A program made the translations under genes and the position numbers. This document shows, in pieces, positions 1 to 13,369 of a stretch of DNA of 64,000 bases (within the stretch, counting starts at the first letter, position 1; each line of letters opens with the position of its first letter). A model generated the notes under the pieces. It saw nothing but the letters and a program-made list of their open reading frames with translations. It was not told where the DNA came from and did no database searches. Source of the stretch: Pempheris klunzingeri (taxonomy: Eukaryota > Chordata > Actinopteri > Acropomatiformes > Pempheridae); assembly GCF_042242105.1 (NCBI RefSeq), contig NC_092031.1, positions 18,258,662 through 18,322,661 of the forward strand, in the 5' to 3' direction.

Positions 1-2415
1 CTACTTCCTTGGGGCACTAATTACAAAAATCGATGTTTTTTTATGAACAGACCCCACATTTTTTGAAATATTGGCCTCTACCAAACGGTTGAGATGTCGT
101 AAGTAAAACATGTTTTCAATAAGATATAGTGAGTCAAAATGTGCTCTACCATATGGTTGAGCAGAAGGTTAAAGGGTTAAGGTGTTGGAAAGGCATAAAA
201 AAAGACCCCACTCCTTCACACTTTATATCACTGTACTATAACATGTTGAGAAATCAACAGAAATTACAGATCAGGTTGGTTAGTTCATAAACCCGGGCTG
301 TCTATGCAGTAGAAAAGCGCAGATATTTTTTTTAATTGGTGCTACATGACCAGAGAAAATAGCGACTGTGGTATTCCCCTTTGATCAAAAGCCAGAAAAC
401 CTACAACAACCAGAATGCACTGCGTCACTGTCCACACCAGCCGGCAGTGATTGACTCCTTGCTGTGGAGATCTCTTCCTCCTCCATACAGTATTGGGGTT
501 TATATGATATTCCAGCATTAAACTATTAAAATAGCTTTCTTACGGCACGCAGGCACAGTGTGCAGAACAAAAGTTCGCTGGATGATGTAACTTTTGCTGC
601 AAATGAGCAGAGTTCAGCCAACAAGAAGGAAAGTTTAACGTGTTCATTTGCATGTACGACCCACACTGTAATGATACAAAGCCGGGATGAAAATCTGCAA
701 AGTTCCCATTAAGAGTTCTGCAAGTGCTTCTGTCTGTGTATTTTTATCTCCCGCTCTTGTAATCAGCCCTCATTGTCCTTCTCTCAGCTACGCCTCTACT
801 TTACACCTCTCTTGTTCTTTTCCAGCTCTTCTTTTCCTGCATCTTTTTCTTTTTTTTTTCTCTCGCCCATGTCTGTGCCAGATTCTGTCAGCTGAAGCAC
901 AGGCTCTGGCTCTCCTCACGCCAGACTTCTCAATGCCTAAAATAATGGAGCAGGAATAAAAAAAAAAACCCAAAAAACAGCATGTGTAGCCCACCAATCC
1001 GATTACAACATAAGCCCCCCAAATCCCTGGACTGAACAAGAGCGCACCAGATACGGCACCAAACACCTAAATTCCCATCTCATCCCTATCACTGCTCATG
1101 CTTATTCCTACAGTTATCCCAGGGCAATATTAGCATAATGTTATGCAGATCAGAGGCAGCTTTGTGTCACAATGAGTGGAACAAATCTGAGATCTGAGTC
1201 TTGGCACGTTCTGTCATGTGGAAATTATGTGTGTTCTGTCAAACAAGGTCAGATTATTCCGTGTGAAGTCAATGAGTGTCAATCCAGGTTGTTTATTTTC
1301 ACTGGCAAGGCATTTAACAAGGACGCCGAGCATCACAGACGTGTCTCCTCAGCCAGTTCAGCCGTGTCACACAGACAGAAAGTGGCTTCGTGCCAGCAGC
1401 CACAAGAGGGCAGCAAGGTTGACCACGAGAGAAGGAATAAATGAGTGAACAGGAGTTTTTAAAGGAATACTGATGTATGAATAAATACATAACACCAAGT
1501 TCCCTGCATATTGTCGATGCATTCTCCAATCTGGGCAAGAAAACAAACCTGAGCCCCGGACGCGAAAAAATAAAGACATTTCTGCTCAAATAAATCTCTT
1601 TTCTTTTTCATTTTAACTCTAAGAAAACAAACAAACAAGAAGAAAAAATACATCCCTGAACAGGTGACAGCCGTATCATGCGACTGGTAACAAGGCACGA
1701 GGAGCAGATGTCGGTTCATTTTAAAGACCCCTGTACGCTGAGCGGTCGCCGTGCTGTTCGAGATGGGTTTAATAAAACCTTGATCATAATCAGTCTGCAA
1801 TATCATTGCTTTTTTCATTTCTCCCTCGACTTCGCCTTGACCTAATAATGCAGGTGAGGGAGATGTGTTTACGCTTCCTTTACATGGTGCTGTGTTTGTT
1901 CAGCCACGCCCACTTTAAACAATCCAATCACATCATCAGGATTTGATTTAAATCCTGTTGTAATTATACCCTGCCCACATATTTGTTGCACTCAAAAGTC
2001 CGTCCCCTTAGGTTGATTAAGATTGATAAAGACGCTTTAACTTTAGGCTGGAATCAAAATGGTGCTTACAGTGTCGCCTCGTGCAATTTTGGGCTGATAA
2101 CCACCCAATTCACCGAAATTCCTTCCTCATTTTCTTCTTTTCGTTTTGGATTTCCGAGGGGTGGTATCAATGGGCGCAGGCCAAAATGCCTCTGGACACA
2201 ACTGGATCGATCTACAAGCAATCAGAGCAATGGAATGTGCGATGTGGTACTGAGCATTAATGAAATTTGTATCTATAAACACATCTCTTTCTTTTTTTTT
2301 TTATCAATAAAAGCTTTGGTCCAGTTGTTTGCCCTTCTGTGATTCAGTAGAACGTTCCACATAAGCGGCAGCCATTTTGGTTGATGAAAATGACCCAACG
2401 GAGTATCGCACATAA
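1..2415. other. Non-coding DNA, no gene recognised
   Basis: I see no exon, RNA gene or recognisable transposon. The open frames here are short and have no family signature. A pyrimidine-rich patch with a T-run lies at about 830-865, followed by an A-run near 957-970. If the GSG1-like gene continues left of the window, this stretch is either its intron or contains unrecognised downstream exons. Confidence 0.5.
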
Positions 2416-2717
2416 ACTGTATAAGAGAAGGGTACGCAGCCTCTGGGTCTGAAAAGTGAAGTCAGTGCGGAAGTGCTGGTCTCAATCACTAGTCTGGAGT
2501 CTTCTTCAGTATAGCATGATGTTCTTTTAGTAGACTTTGGTCCCATTGAGAGTAAGAGCAGGGGGAGGCTTTAGGGCGGGACTACCTTGTGACTAACCAA
2601 TCAGCGCTGGTCTTCATGGAATGAATATCATTCTGGCTCCAAAGCACCAAGATGGCGACGCCCATGAAGCCAAACAGGTGATGTCACAGTAGCTATGTCC
2701 ACTTCTTATATACAGTC
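2416..2717. mobile_element. MITE-like element, copy A
   Basis: The stretch begins with actgtataagagaag and ends with ccacttcttatatacagt, which are imperfect inverted termini. Internal blocks (agtgaagtcagtgcggaagtg, cccattgagagtaagagcag, ttgtgactaaccaatcagcg, ccaagatggcgacgcccatg) recur in reverse-complement form in the copy at 4284-5619. It codes for nothing. Its size, termini and dispersed second copy point to a non-autonomous DNA transposon family. Which superfamily mobilised it is not clear from the sequence. Confidence 0.6.
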
Positions 2718-4283
2718 TAAGGTACCGTTACACATCAAACACATCCAGTATTTAATAAACTGTTGTGATTGGCCCGACCCTGGACAGGTCAGTAGTCTTA
2801 AGAGAAGGGTGACCGGACAGTAAAGACACAGCAAATACAACTAAAGATTTGACTGGTTCTCAGGCTACAAACTAGTCAGGCACATCCCATAATGGCTCTG
2901 TGAAAAGGAGCTTTATGGGAACACAAACCAAAATAGTTGGGAACTACCGCTGTACTTCCATTTGCCAAAACAAAGTTCATTATTGTCATTACGAAAGTTT
3001 AGTTTGGGTGGCTTTAAAACAGAGATGGTAAAATTAATCACCCATTAAAAAGTCATTCTCAACAAAAAAAGTGATCTCTGTCTTTTCTTCCACACATCCT
3101 GATTTCTTTTTTTCATGTCGGCATGCTCACATAACTCTACATGCCCTCTCACCATCCCCCAGATGATTGACAGCTATTATAAATGATCTCCTCTATTGTT
3201 ACCCTGGACCTACTTACCATATCCACTCTCCATCTACTCACCCCATTAAAAACAGATACAACTTTTAAATGCCTGCTAAACTCAGACATTTTACAAGCAC
3301 ACTAAACCCTGTGTGGTAAGATTGGGAGGCAGTTATGAAGCAATAGGCTGCGACAGATGCTATAAAAAATGTCACAATGAAACATATTTTCACAAGGATA
3401 AAACCTACGCTCAGGATAAACGTAACAGGGTTCACCTCTCCGTTTTTTAAGCAAACAGCTCACTTCTCCAGACGGTGAGTCACGAATAAATAAAACATAA
3501 CACATGCAGACAGGGTTGACAGGTTCACTTACTGTTCGCCTGAAAGTTAGAACGGGCAAAACGCCAGGGTGAGGCCATGAAAACATAACTCGCTCAAGCC
3601 TGAGTCTGAGAGGTTTCAGCGGCGTGCTGGGATCAACTCCTGTCAGCTAAAAATGAAAACAGGGAGGACGTCACGACTGTGAGACTGACAGATGGTCAAC
3701 AAGTCCTTTCTGTCCTGACATACTGAAGATGGTGGCAGCTCCTCGAACCTTTGGGCCGCCCCCGACAGATATAAAACACATCTAAATCCAAATGATTTTC
3801 TGTGAGGGGAATTTGTTTTTTTGGTTGCTTGGAACCTTGTGAGGTTTCCAGGAATTGTCTGCCAAGACAGAAGTGGGAAGTGGCAGCCAGTTAGAGTACA
3901 TTTCACCTTGTTGTCTGCTCCTGTTTGGATGCCAGCAATATTTGGGCTTCAGTACAGAAGTCCACTCTAGCTGTCATTTGAAGGAGATGGCCCTAAAAAA
4001 ACGTCATGTTAAAGCTGCACTAATCTGTGCTTTTCACACACACATAATGGATCAAATGACTGTGTATGATGTGGAAAAGGCCACTCTTGTTTTTGTGGCC
4101 TCCACCTTTACTGTTTTGGTTCACTCCCACCACACATATTAACCTAATTCCTGCTCCTCTACCTACCAAAGAGAAGACAGTTAGCTGGCTGCTAGCTGGT
4201 CAGAGGCTTGCTTAGCAGATATTTCAAGATGATCTAACTTTCGCATTGTGATGTATTTCTGAGTGAAACAGAACAAACCATAA
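2718..4283. other. Non-coding DNA, no gene recognised
   Basis: No conserved exon, tRNA or known repeat was recognised. The frames at 3302-3586, 3643-3906 and 3855-4142 have no family motif, no splice context that ties them together and no repeated homologue in the window. Confidence 0.5.
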
Positions 4284-4793
4284 GAATGTATATAAGAAGT
4301 GGTTGTAGCCGTCGTTGGTTTGTGGACTGCTGTTTTGAAGCTTCGAGCTCGGTATTTAGGCTGTCGCCATCTTGGTTTCAGAACCGGAAATGATCTTCAT
4401 TCCGCAAAGACAACTCGGCAGTCTGGTTAGTTAGTCACAAGGGAGCCCCGTCCTAAAGCGTATCCTGCTTTCTGGTCTATTCTACTCTCAATGGGACTAT
4501 AATTTACTTATCATGAACATCACGCTGTAATGAAGAGGAATTGTGATTGAGTGAGACCATAAACCAGGGGTGTCCAAACTACGGCCCGCGGGCCAACTAC
4601 GACCCTTGGTCCAATTTTCATTGGCCCGCAGGAAATTCTAAAAATGTATTGTAATACAGCCCACACATGGAACCTGCACTGGACTGTGTTGTACTTCTTA
4701 GTCTCACCGCTAGGTGGAGTAACTGTCTCGAACGAGGCAGCTTCTCTATAAAATGGGTAATAGAAGAAGAAATGTGCTACAGGTGACCCAAAA

Positions 4794-5153
4794 TGGCAGA
4801 ATTAAGGAAAGTGAGTGTGAGTGAGCAAGTGAGTGTAGAAAGTTTGAGACGCGGTGTGCGATGAGAGCACAGCTAATAACTAATGAAGATCACTTTTGCA
4901 TTACAGAGGAGCTGCTTGATGTTAGCAGTCTAAAGAGCACCACGACGGGTGAGGATGTTTCTGAAGCTGTGCCAGATGCAGTTGGCATGATGGGACTTAA
5001 ATGGGACGAGCTGTGTGGAGGTACGACGGATGGAGCTCCAGCTGGGACAGGAGCGCAAAGGAATCTACGGTGTCCTCAGAGGGGCAAGAAAGTGGAGGTA
5101 AGGCTGTTAATTCAAGCACCAGAGCTCCAGCACAGACTATTTCAAGCTTCATG
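4794..5153 (+). pseudogene. hAT transposase fragment (GTF2IRD2/Charlie-like), decayed
   Basis: The frame starting at 4861 contains ITNEDHFCITEELLDV, GEDVSEAVPDAVGMMGLKW and DELCGGTTDGAPAGTG. These resemble the mid-domain of hAT transposases of the GTF2IRD2/Charlie type, where the usual motif is LCGVTTDGAPAM. The ATG at 4794 is in another frame. Relative to copy 2, copy 1 has an extra 8 bp near 4826-4833 (gagcaagt region) that breaks the reading frame. Most of the catalytic core and the dimerisation domain are missing, so this is a relic carried by a non-autonomous element. Confidence 0.75.
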
Positions 5154-5276
5154 AGCTCAGTGATGCTCTCTGGTTGGCATTTTTAGTGGATCTCACTGAT
5201 CACCTTAACAACCTGAACAAGAGAATCATATTCAGTTATCAAGCAGAATTTATTTGATTCATTTGATTGATTTTCC

Positions 5277-5331
5277 AACTTTAATCCACTAGAGGTGAGG
5301 CGATATACATCACCTCTAGTGGATTAAAGTT
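5277..5331. repeat. Perfect 22-bp inverted repeat inside hAT copy 1
   Basis: Arms 5277-5298 and 5310-5331 are exact reverse complements, built around ccactagaggtga and tcacctctagtgg. The loop of 11 nt is at 5299-5309. The same hairpin, with one loop change, is at 58386-58440 in copy 2, so it belongs to the element. A further related motif, cacttctagtgagtgg, follows at about 5344. Confidence 0.9.
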
Positions 5332-5619
5332 AGCAATATAGCTCACTTCTAGTGAGTGGCCCAGCCCTTTGTATATTTTTCTGTATGTGGCCCTCAGTGA
5401 AAAAAGTTTGGACACCCCTGCCTTAAACACATTAAGAAAATGTTTACTGAGGTAATAAATCAAGTGAGAAGTAGAGTCATTTTCTAATACACTTCTATAC
5501 ATTCAGGCTTCTTTTTGCACCCAGCAGAGTCGCCATTATAGAGAATGCAGGTTTAAGGCACTTCCACATTGGCTTCACTTTTCAGAGCCAGAAGCTACGT
5601 CCACTTCTCTTATACAGTC

Positions 5620-8593
5620 TGTGAGCAAGATATAATGTTGGGAAGAATTTGCTTTTGACCACACCTACGGGATGGTAGTAAGCCTATCTGTCAGAGAGAG
5701 AAACCATCGTATGCTGCATGTAGTCGCTGATGTAGTCCACTGTAAAATGTCTTGCACATAATCTGGAGCTGTCATGGATTCCACTCTTCTCAAAGTGAAT
5801 AAATTCTAGCCAGCAGGCCCGTAGCCACACTAGTTTTTTTTGGAAACGGAACAGGATTTGAGGTGGCGAACACTTGAAGACGCACCAACATTAATGGTAG
5901 CTAGCTGACTAATGAATCTTGGCTCTGTGCTGCCAAAAGAGAAGAGTGATTGATGGGTTGCTGTTCTGATAGTACTGAGTTGAAATGAGTTGGTTCAAGC
6001 CTCTGGAAGCACACATCATATTTTGTTTTACATGACAAAAGCATGATTGGATTTTCATACAATGTAATGTAACTTTTTTTTTAGCCTAAGTGTGTACATG
6101 ATATGACCAGGGATGTAATATAAAAGGGTTAAAAGGGCATCTTTTCATTTCATCTCGATTTTAAAGAAGTAGAAATGCCATTTCCTGTTGCACCAAGACC
6201 AGATGAATGTCACATGACGCTACCAAGCGATGAATGCAAAGTTTGAAGGGTATTTAACCAGTAAGGACGCAGTCTCTTCTTTGCTCCACATGCCAAAGAG
6301 ATCAAAGGGGACTTAGCTGACTGTACTTAGTCTAAAATCAAAGCATTCATCAGACCAGGAGAATCCTATCTCTAACTCTAACTCTAAGCTGATCAATATG
6401 CAGCCTCGGGCTCAGCCAGGTTTAAATATCCCATGTTTCTGATTAGAGTTTCTTTCTTTCTTCTTTGTCAGCGCAGTCAGAGGTGCTGCAACAAAAGATT
6501 GTCTTAACTTTGTTAACTGATCATTCCTTTATAGACAGAGTGCTGCTGATCTCAAAATAGTTCCAGGAATGTGACAAAGACTGAAGTCACCACCCAGCTC
6601 CAGCTCAATATACAGACATGAGAGTGTTGCTGATCATCCCATCTCACTCATGGAAAGAAACCTGATAAACGCATCCCCCAAAATGTTGAACTATTTTGAG
6701 ATGAGTGACTCATCAAGAACCAAGAACCTAGGAGTTTTTTTTTGCACTTACTGAATAGAGGACATTCGTTTTGCTTAGGTCATTATTTCAATTTGAAGGG
6801 TGTCTTCATCTTAAGAAAACACTGTGCATGATGAAACTTGTTGCATCTGTAAAAATGTAAAGCGTACGTGAACCCTCTACTCAGTCTGATTGTTGTGACT
6901 GTTGAAGCAGCAGTTTTAAAGGCCGTTCTAGTGAAAAGGCAGCCTTACTGATACTAGCTGGGAGTTTCTAATAAAACAGGTACTATGCATATGTTCACCA
7001 TCAAAGAACATGCTCAAAGTGTGGACCCAGGGGGGGTTACAATTCTCCAGCCTGACCTGCCAAGTCATTTAAATACTGCGAGTCATTGCTGTTGAGCTCC
7101 GAGCATCTTTCAGTGCTGAATCACTGCCTGAGTGTGCTGGTCAGGATCATTTTCAGGGTGGATTAGAGAGAAGGTCATTGTTAAGTCCTCCGCCGAGAGA
7201 GGGAGGCAGACTGCAAACTGGCTGGGAATCTTCTCTGGAACTGGCCTCAATACGTGATTGAATGAATGCCAACATGGAAACAGAATTAAGGACATAGTTG
7301 TTTTAAATTCTAACTTAAATTTAAATTAAATTTTGGTAAGCAATCACTACAGTATGTTATTGGTTTTTAATTGTGTGCTTGTTCTAAATTTTGGAACAAA
7401 GAATGAATGTAATGCAGTGACAGAACCCCTACATTAGTGTTCCCTGTTACTGTTACTTTGACAAGTACAATACAGGGAGGATTTAAAGGGCAGAGGCGAA
7501 ATGCTGTTGCTGTTGTTCAGCCATGTGAGAAATTTCAATGTCCAAGAATTGCATAGTGGCAGGACTGCCAACTTCTCCGTTTAGTTGGAGATTCAGTATC
7601 GCTGACATTGGTGCATTTTATGAGCAGGCATTCTGTGACATTACCCACCACAGGGTTCGGGGTCGTCACTTCTCTAATCCCAGGAATTTTGTTTGAAAAA
7701 GTTCAGCAACCAAATTCACCATTCAAAGCATTTATAGATGAAAAGTGAACAATCGTGGTCAATGATGAATAAGTCCGGTTGATCAGTGCACTTCAGAGCC
7801 CAGGTCAGGAGACCAAACCCAACCTCTTCCCCAAGAAAATTGTTAATTTCAGATCTAATGAATTCTAACGAATTTATGGAATAATTTTGCTGCCAGAATG
7901 TCAGAGGACAGGAGGGAGGGGGCCACTGAACAATGGGACTCAGGAGATTCTCGGCTTGGCCTAGCTACATACAGTAACTTTGTATGAAAGGTAAATGAAG
8001 GTGAAAAAACATTGTTCAAAGACAGCGGATCCCTCAGGATCATATTGTTTGGAAACCAAACAAAGCAGATATTTAATAAACTAGAAAGCCGGCCTAGGAA
8101 TAGAAGAGAGGGGAAAAGTTCTTAGCTAAACTATTTTGTTTGGATTTGTCAAACTTTTGTTAATGATTATGTCCGAGATGCTTTCTTTCACATATATTTA
8201 CTGACAAGGATGCAAAGGCCGTTTTAAACGCAGCAGCTGAATGAAGCTATTAACCAATGAGCTCGAATGAATACTAATGCATGATGCCCTGTTGCAGCTT
8301 AATGCGTTGATCAGTCGATGGCCTGTCTGTCTGCTGGACTCTCACTAGCCTAAATGATTAGTTTCAACCAAGCTCTCATTTGCAAGGCTGTTTAGATGTC
8401 AGTGGAGTTAAATCATCACAACTATCCATCAAAAACCACGGAGGCTAATGTGTTGTCCTGAAACTGTGAGAGTTGTATCTGCAGAGACTGAGTTTGTCTT
8501 CCCTCCTGACACTGGACAATCAATCAGTCCCTCTGCTGCTGGATTCCTGACCACCAACGTGTGTGTTCTACTCCTGCAAACATTCTGACCATC
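5620..8593. other. Non-coding DNA with one old repeat
   Basis: No exon of the GSG1-like gene is recognisable here, although this is where the downstream introns and exons of a minus-strand gene would run. Apart from the repeat at 6596-6700 I recognise nothing. The conserved next segment of the family, beginning GLLGMVAHMMY, was searched for by eye on the minus strand and not found. Confidence 0.5.
6596..6700. repeat. Teleost interspersed repeat, tail module (copy 1 of 3)
   Basis: The text around agctcaatatacagacatgagagtg and ccccaaaatgttgaactatt matches a tail that I recognise as common in fish genomes (tag: agacatgagagtgg, then ccaaaatgtcgaactattcc). Other copies are at 32740-32824 and 35395-35640. 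It is diverged and non-coding. Confidence 0.5.
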
Positions 8594-8614
8594 TGACTTA
8601 ACAAAAATACCATA

Positions 8615-9289
<675 letters not shown>

Positions 9290-12175
9290 TCACAGTCAGA
9301 GAGAGGATATATGATCTACCAAGAGACGTCGAACAGCCTGAGCCCTGCTCGGTGTGCCTGGTGGTGCGAAATATCAACGGATTTAAAAAGCTGTAAATGT
9401 AAGCTGTGGTGTAATTGAATATATCACCCAAGGGCAGGTAGTTATTGTGTGGTTAATTAATCACAAGGTGAACTAAAGTAATATGCCTGTTACCCAAAAT
9501 ATCCCTGCATGAATAATGAAAGGGGTTACATCCTTCAGCTAAATCAGTCTTTTTTTACCTGCTCCAAATTGAATTCCACACTTCAGTAAAAGATTCCTTT
9601 AATTAGTTTTATAGTAGGAGAGTGGAGAGGATTAAGGGAAATGTGATTGGAGGACATTTAAAGTCTGAAAACTGGCCGCAATTACGTGCGTTTGATGAGA
9701 CGCTTTCTTCTAATTTTGCTTTGATATATCTAATATTTCAACCATGCGATACCGGGATGACGCTGACACGCAGGTGAGACTGCAGCGAATGAGTGTGAGC
9801 GTACTGAGTGCACGGTCATCCACACCGTCATTCCAGCGTCTGAAGATCTCTTTACGTCTTTAGGGTCAGCGTTGGCTGTTCTTTGAGGAGCAGCAAACAT
9901 GAAGTAGTCCTGTTCCAGACCTCGCTGCCTGAGTGTTTTCGGCAGTGTTACACATGAGGTCTGGTGTTGTGCTCACTGGCAGCTGTTTCCAGCCAAGCCA
10001 AGCACAGGGTGGTAGGTGGGAACATGGTGTTATTTGATATTTTTCTAACAAAAAGACCAAAGTGTTTCTCTGTCTTTCTGTCTGTGGCTCTCAGTTGCTC
10101 ACTACAGTTTTTAACAAACACCAATCAAACGGAAGGAAATAATGCTTTTCTTTGGGCGCTATTTTAAGTTGCGTATTAATCCACATTTGGTGTTTTAGTG
10201 AATTTTTAAGGCAGCAGTAGAGTGTAGGTGGGATTGACTAATGGAGGAACATATCGACCAGCACAAACAGTTTATCCAACACCTTGTTTTAGAACCAAAT
10301 ACCTCACACCATATATACATACAAGATATATGCAAATAGTATATATCTTTAAAGACTAGAGTGGAAGCACAACATGACCTGAACAGTCTCTATTGGGAGC
10401 GAAACATTTCCTTTTGTTTGCAACATTTTTTTTTTGGGTGACTTGTGTTTCTAACACCGCCCTCTGGCCAATTATTACATTTTGTTCCTGGCGACAGCTG
10501 CAGATCAGAAAGAAATGTTGGACCTCACGGAGCTGTTAGCTGTAGCCTCTTAGTCTTGTTAATAGTCTTTGGACAACAGCGGAGCTCTGAGGCACACAGC
10601 AACAGGATACATCAGGCTTTGATACACACACACATATTTGTCAGAAGGATACATTCATTGATGTTTCTTGTCTTTTCATGGGATTTATACTTTACAATAA
10701 GAACCATTTACTGATGGTGACATCACCATCATGTGCCAAAGCCAGAAAAACATTGACGAGGACACTGCCCACAAAGTGGAAATAAGAGTGGATGAGACTG
10801 ACGCAGCCACTGTGTCACATGTTGTAAGTTAAGATAACAACTTTTAAATAATTGCGATGCTTAAAGTTACAATCTGGAAGGTCTCTGTTTTACTCTCCAT
10901 GGCGTCACTTATGGTGATGGCAGGTGTGTTTTTGGACCTCACTGTCCACAGACAACAGTGTCACCTGTCCTAACGTGCATGTATGAGGCTTCACTGACTC
11001 TCTCCCTAACCATACTGTGGCCCACACACACGTGGACTAAAGACATGGATGTGCTATAACTGTGAATCTGTTGCGTTGGCTCCACCTCCCCTCTCTGGTG
11101 GAGCAACCACTGCTGCGTAATGAGAACCGCACTGTGTGTCACTTGTGATTTTTCCTGGTAATGCTGCCACTAACACCCTGCTCTTCTGATCTGCTAGTAA
11201 TACTGCTACTGCAAAGGCTTCATCAGTGGCCATAGGCTCAACCGCTGTTGTGTTACCTCACCGATAGTGACTTAACAGACATTCATTTAAATGGTAATCT
11301 ATTTCTATTTAGTATTTCTTTAAATCTGGCAGCTCCTACGACTGAAAATAACAATGCCTTCCAAACAGGAAGCGGCTAACTGCTGAATAGGAGAGCACAC
11401 GTGAAACGCAGGTTTCGGCACAGGAGGAGGGCTGAGGGAACTGATTAGAGGCCATGAGCCAGTATGGAAGTGACTGATTTGTAGGAGCACCACTTTACCC
11501 ATTACCTGACAGTGCAACTGATTACTTCATCCACAGCTCTGGAGTGTCACCTACTGTAATTGGGACAATTCAGCCTCGGTATTATGTTGTTAACTAGATA
11601 ACATTAGATTTATATGTTTGAAGCAGGGATGTTGTAAGCCACTGATGTGGCTTGAGAGTTAATGTGGGTTCTAACTGATGTTCTAACGACTGTCTGAACA
11701 ATTTCTGGCACAATTTCCTCACAGTGACAAAAGATTGAAAACTCCTTTTTCCAAAACATCCACTTCAGTCACCACGGCATTAAGCGGCTTACTTACTACT
11801 ACTGAGAGAGAGCTACAGATGTCAGACCTCAGTAAAGCTTTGTGTTTTCCTGCTATGAGCAACTTGTAGGCCTCTTGTGACTCTTAAAGCAGCACAGGAA
11901 ATTTCTTCCTCAGACTGGATGACTTTACAAAACATCTTTACATGTGATACCTGCAAAAATGAGCCATCATTCCATGATCCTGGTGTACCAGTGAGATACC
12001 ACTGTGATGGAGTGATGGAGCAGGATGTTTGTCAGTGACAATATTTGTATTATGCAACAATATTATCTTTAAACGTATATATGCTTACCTCTTTCATTTG
12101 AAGGTGCAACATAAAGGAAACTTCTGCATTTTTCACCTGGAACAGATTGCAAATGAGAATTACATGACGGTGAAA

Positions 12176-12331
12176 GAGGGATTTCATCTGTATTCCAACA
12201 GTCTCCCACATCGACATAGAGAGTCACAGGTAGATGCTTTCACGTTGGGGTCAGAAAGGTTAAAAAAAAAAAATCACCATTTAATCCAACGTGTGACAGG
12301 ATTTCCCTTCTGTGTCTGTGGAATAATAAGT
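12176..12331. repeat. Local direct duplication, copy 1
   Basis: From gagggatttcatctgtattc to gtggaataataagt this segment matches 12533-12684 with few changes, including agagtcacaggtagatgctt and ttaatccaacgtgtgacagg. The spacing is about 357 bp. It is non-coding. Confidence 0.85.
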
Positions 12332-12532
12332 AATAAGCCAAAGAACAAGCAGGCTCCTCTACCTGCGACTGTGACGAAATCCTGAACACACAGACGTCGT
12401 AGCTTTAGCAGCGCTCGGTAGCTTGATGCCACATAATGCAACATTTGGATGTGTAGCTTTTTGGATGATGTATTTTCAAAGTTTTACATTTGAACACATT
12501 TATGAGAAACCGTGGCTTTAATTCTGACACTA

Positions 12533-12684
12533 GAGGGGTTTCATCTGTATTCCAACAATCCCCCACATCAACACAGAGAGTCACAGGTAGATGCTTTCAC
12601 ATTGGGGTCAGAAAGGTTAAAAAAAATCAGCATTTAATCCAACGTGTGACAGGATTCCCCTTCTGTTTCTGTGGAATAATAAGT
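12533..12684. repeat. Local direct duplication, copy 2
   Basis: This is the second copy of 12176-12331, with a shorter A-run (aaaaaaa in place of about 12 A) and scattered substitutions. There are no terminal inverted repeats, so a local segmental duplication within the intron is the simplest reading. Confidence 0.85.
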
Positions 12685-13369
12685 TCTGACCCCCCCGTCC
12701 ATGTGTCCAGCCTCAAATCCAACTGGTAGCCAAAATATTCAGTGGGATTTCACTGCCAACAGAACAAATGCTCGTGTGGCGGTCTGGAGACAGAGGGAGA
12801 TACTGTAGCCACATATACCCACAGCGGGGGGAGATGCAGCTCTCGGCTGGTTTATCTGGAGCGGGCCCATAAATCAGTCTCACACACAAAGCTCTGGGGA
12901 ATAAAACATCAAGGCAAAGTGCTTTCTTCCTAGTATTTCTGATATGTTAAAATAGAGCTACAGCTATTAGCCACTAATCAGTGGACAGAAAAGTTAATGA
13001 GCCACTGCTTTGATCCATTTCAGCAATTTTTAATTACCTAACTGCACATCTTCTGTGATGTTGAGCTTTCGGGTTTTTATACAAATAAAAATTGTCTAAA
13101 AATAAAAACACAATAAAACTGTATTTTACTCATTACTACTATACTATCTCCTGACACTCTGTGGAGCTCACATCCTCATCCCCAGTTTGCTATGACCGCT
13201 CTGCATCTGCCTCAGGTGTTGGGATGTGACATGATGTGTTCCTGGTGATATTTTTAATCTAACTTTCAAATGGATTTCTGACATTAATCCCGAGATCCAG
13301 TCTGTGTTAAAGCAGGATTACAGAAGCAGGACTTTTGTTTGCTAAGGACAAATGGATCGCTGTGCCTCT

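Larger units (their letters stand above)
4565..5421 (+). mobile_element. Non-autonomous hAT element, copy 1
   Basis: Terminal inverted repeats are caggggtgtccaaact at the left and gtttggacacccctg at the right, the typical start and end of Charlie-type hAT elements. Flanking 8-mers are ccataaac and ccttaaac, a 7/8 match that fits an 8-bp hAT target duplication with one later mutation. The interior holds a decayed transposase segment and, near the right end, a 55-nt hairpin (5277-5331). Copy 2 lies at 57508-58529 and is longer; copy 1 lacks about 165 bp of it, mostly in the second half. With only a fraction of a transposase, it would depend on an enzyme supplied elsewhere. Confidence 0.85.
4284..5619. 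mobile_element. MITE-like element, copy B, split by a hAT element
   Basis: The left end atgtatataagaagtgg (about 4285) is the inverse of the right end ccacttctcttatacagt (to about 5619). The internal blocks match the copy at 2416-2717 in the opposite orientation, including the parts related to ccaagatggcgac and cccattgagagta. A complete hAT element (4565-5421) sits inside with a near-perfect 8-bp target duplication. Without it the MITE would be about 0.48 kb. The nesting dates the hAT insertion after the MITE insertion. Confidence 0.6.

Noticed and set aside
9541-9600. Minus-strand text reading KCGIQFGA before a gtaaaa donor
   Set aside because: The KC match is by chance: frame and phase do not fit an exon between the two known ones, and an in-frame stop lies just upstream.
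13030-13075. Possible 15-nt micro-exon with a phase-1 donor (G|gtaatt) in the GSG1-like intron
   Set aside because: It would add EDVQL between the exons, which does not resemble the conserved KCRSFI segment, and its acceptor has a poor pyrimidine tract.
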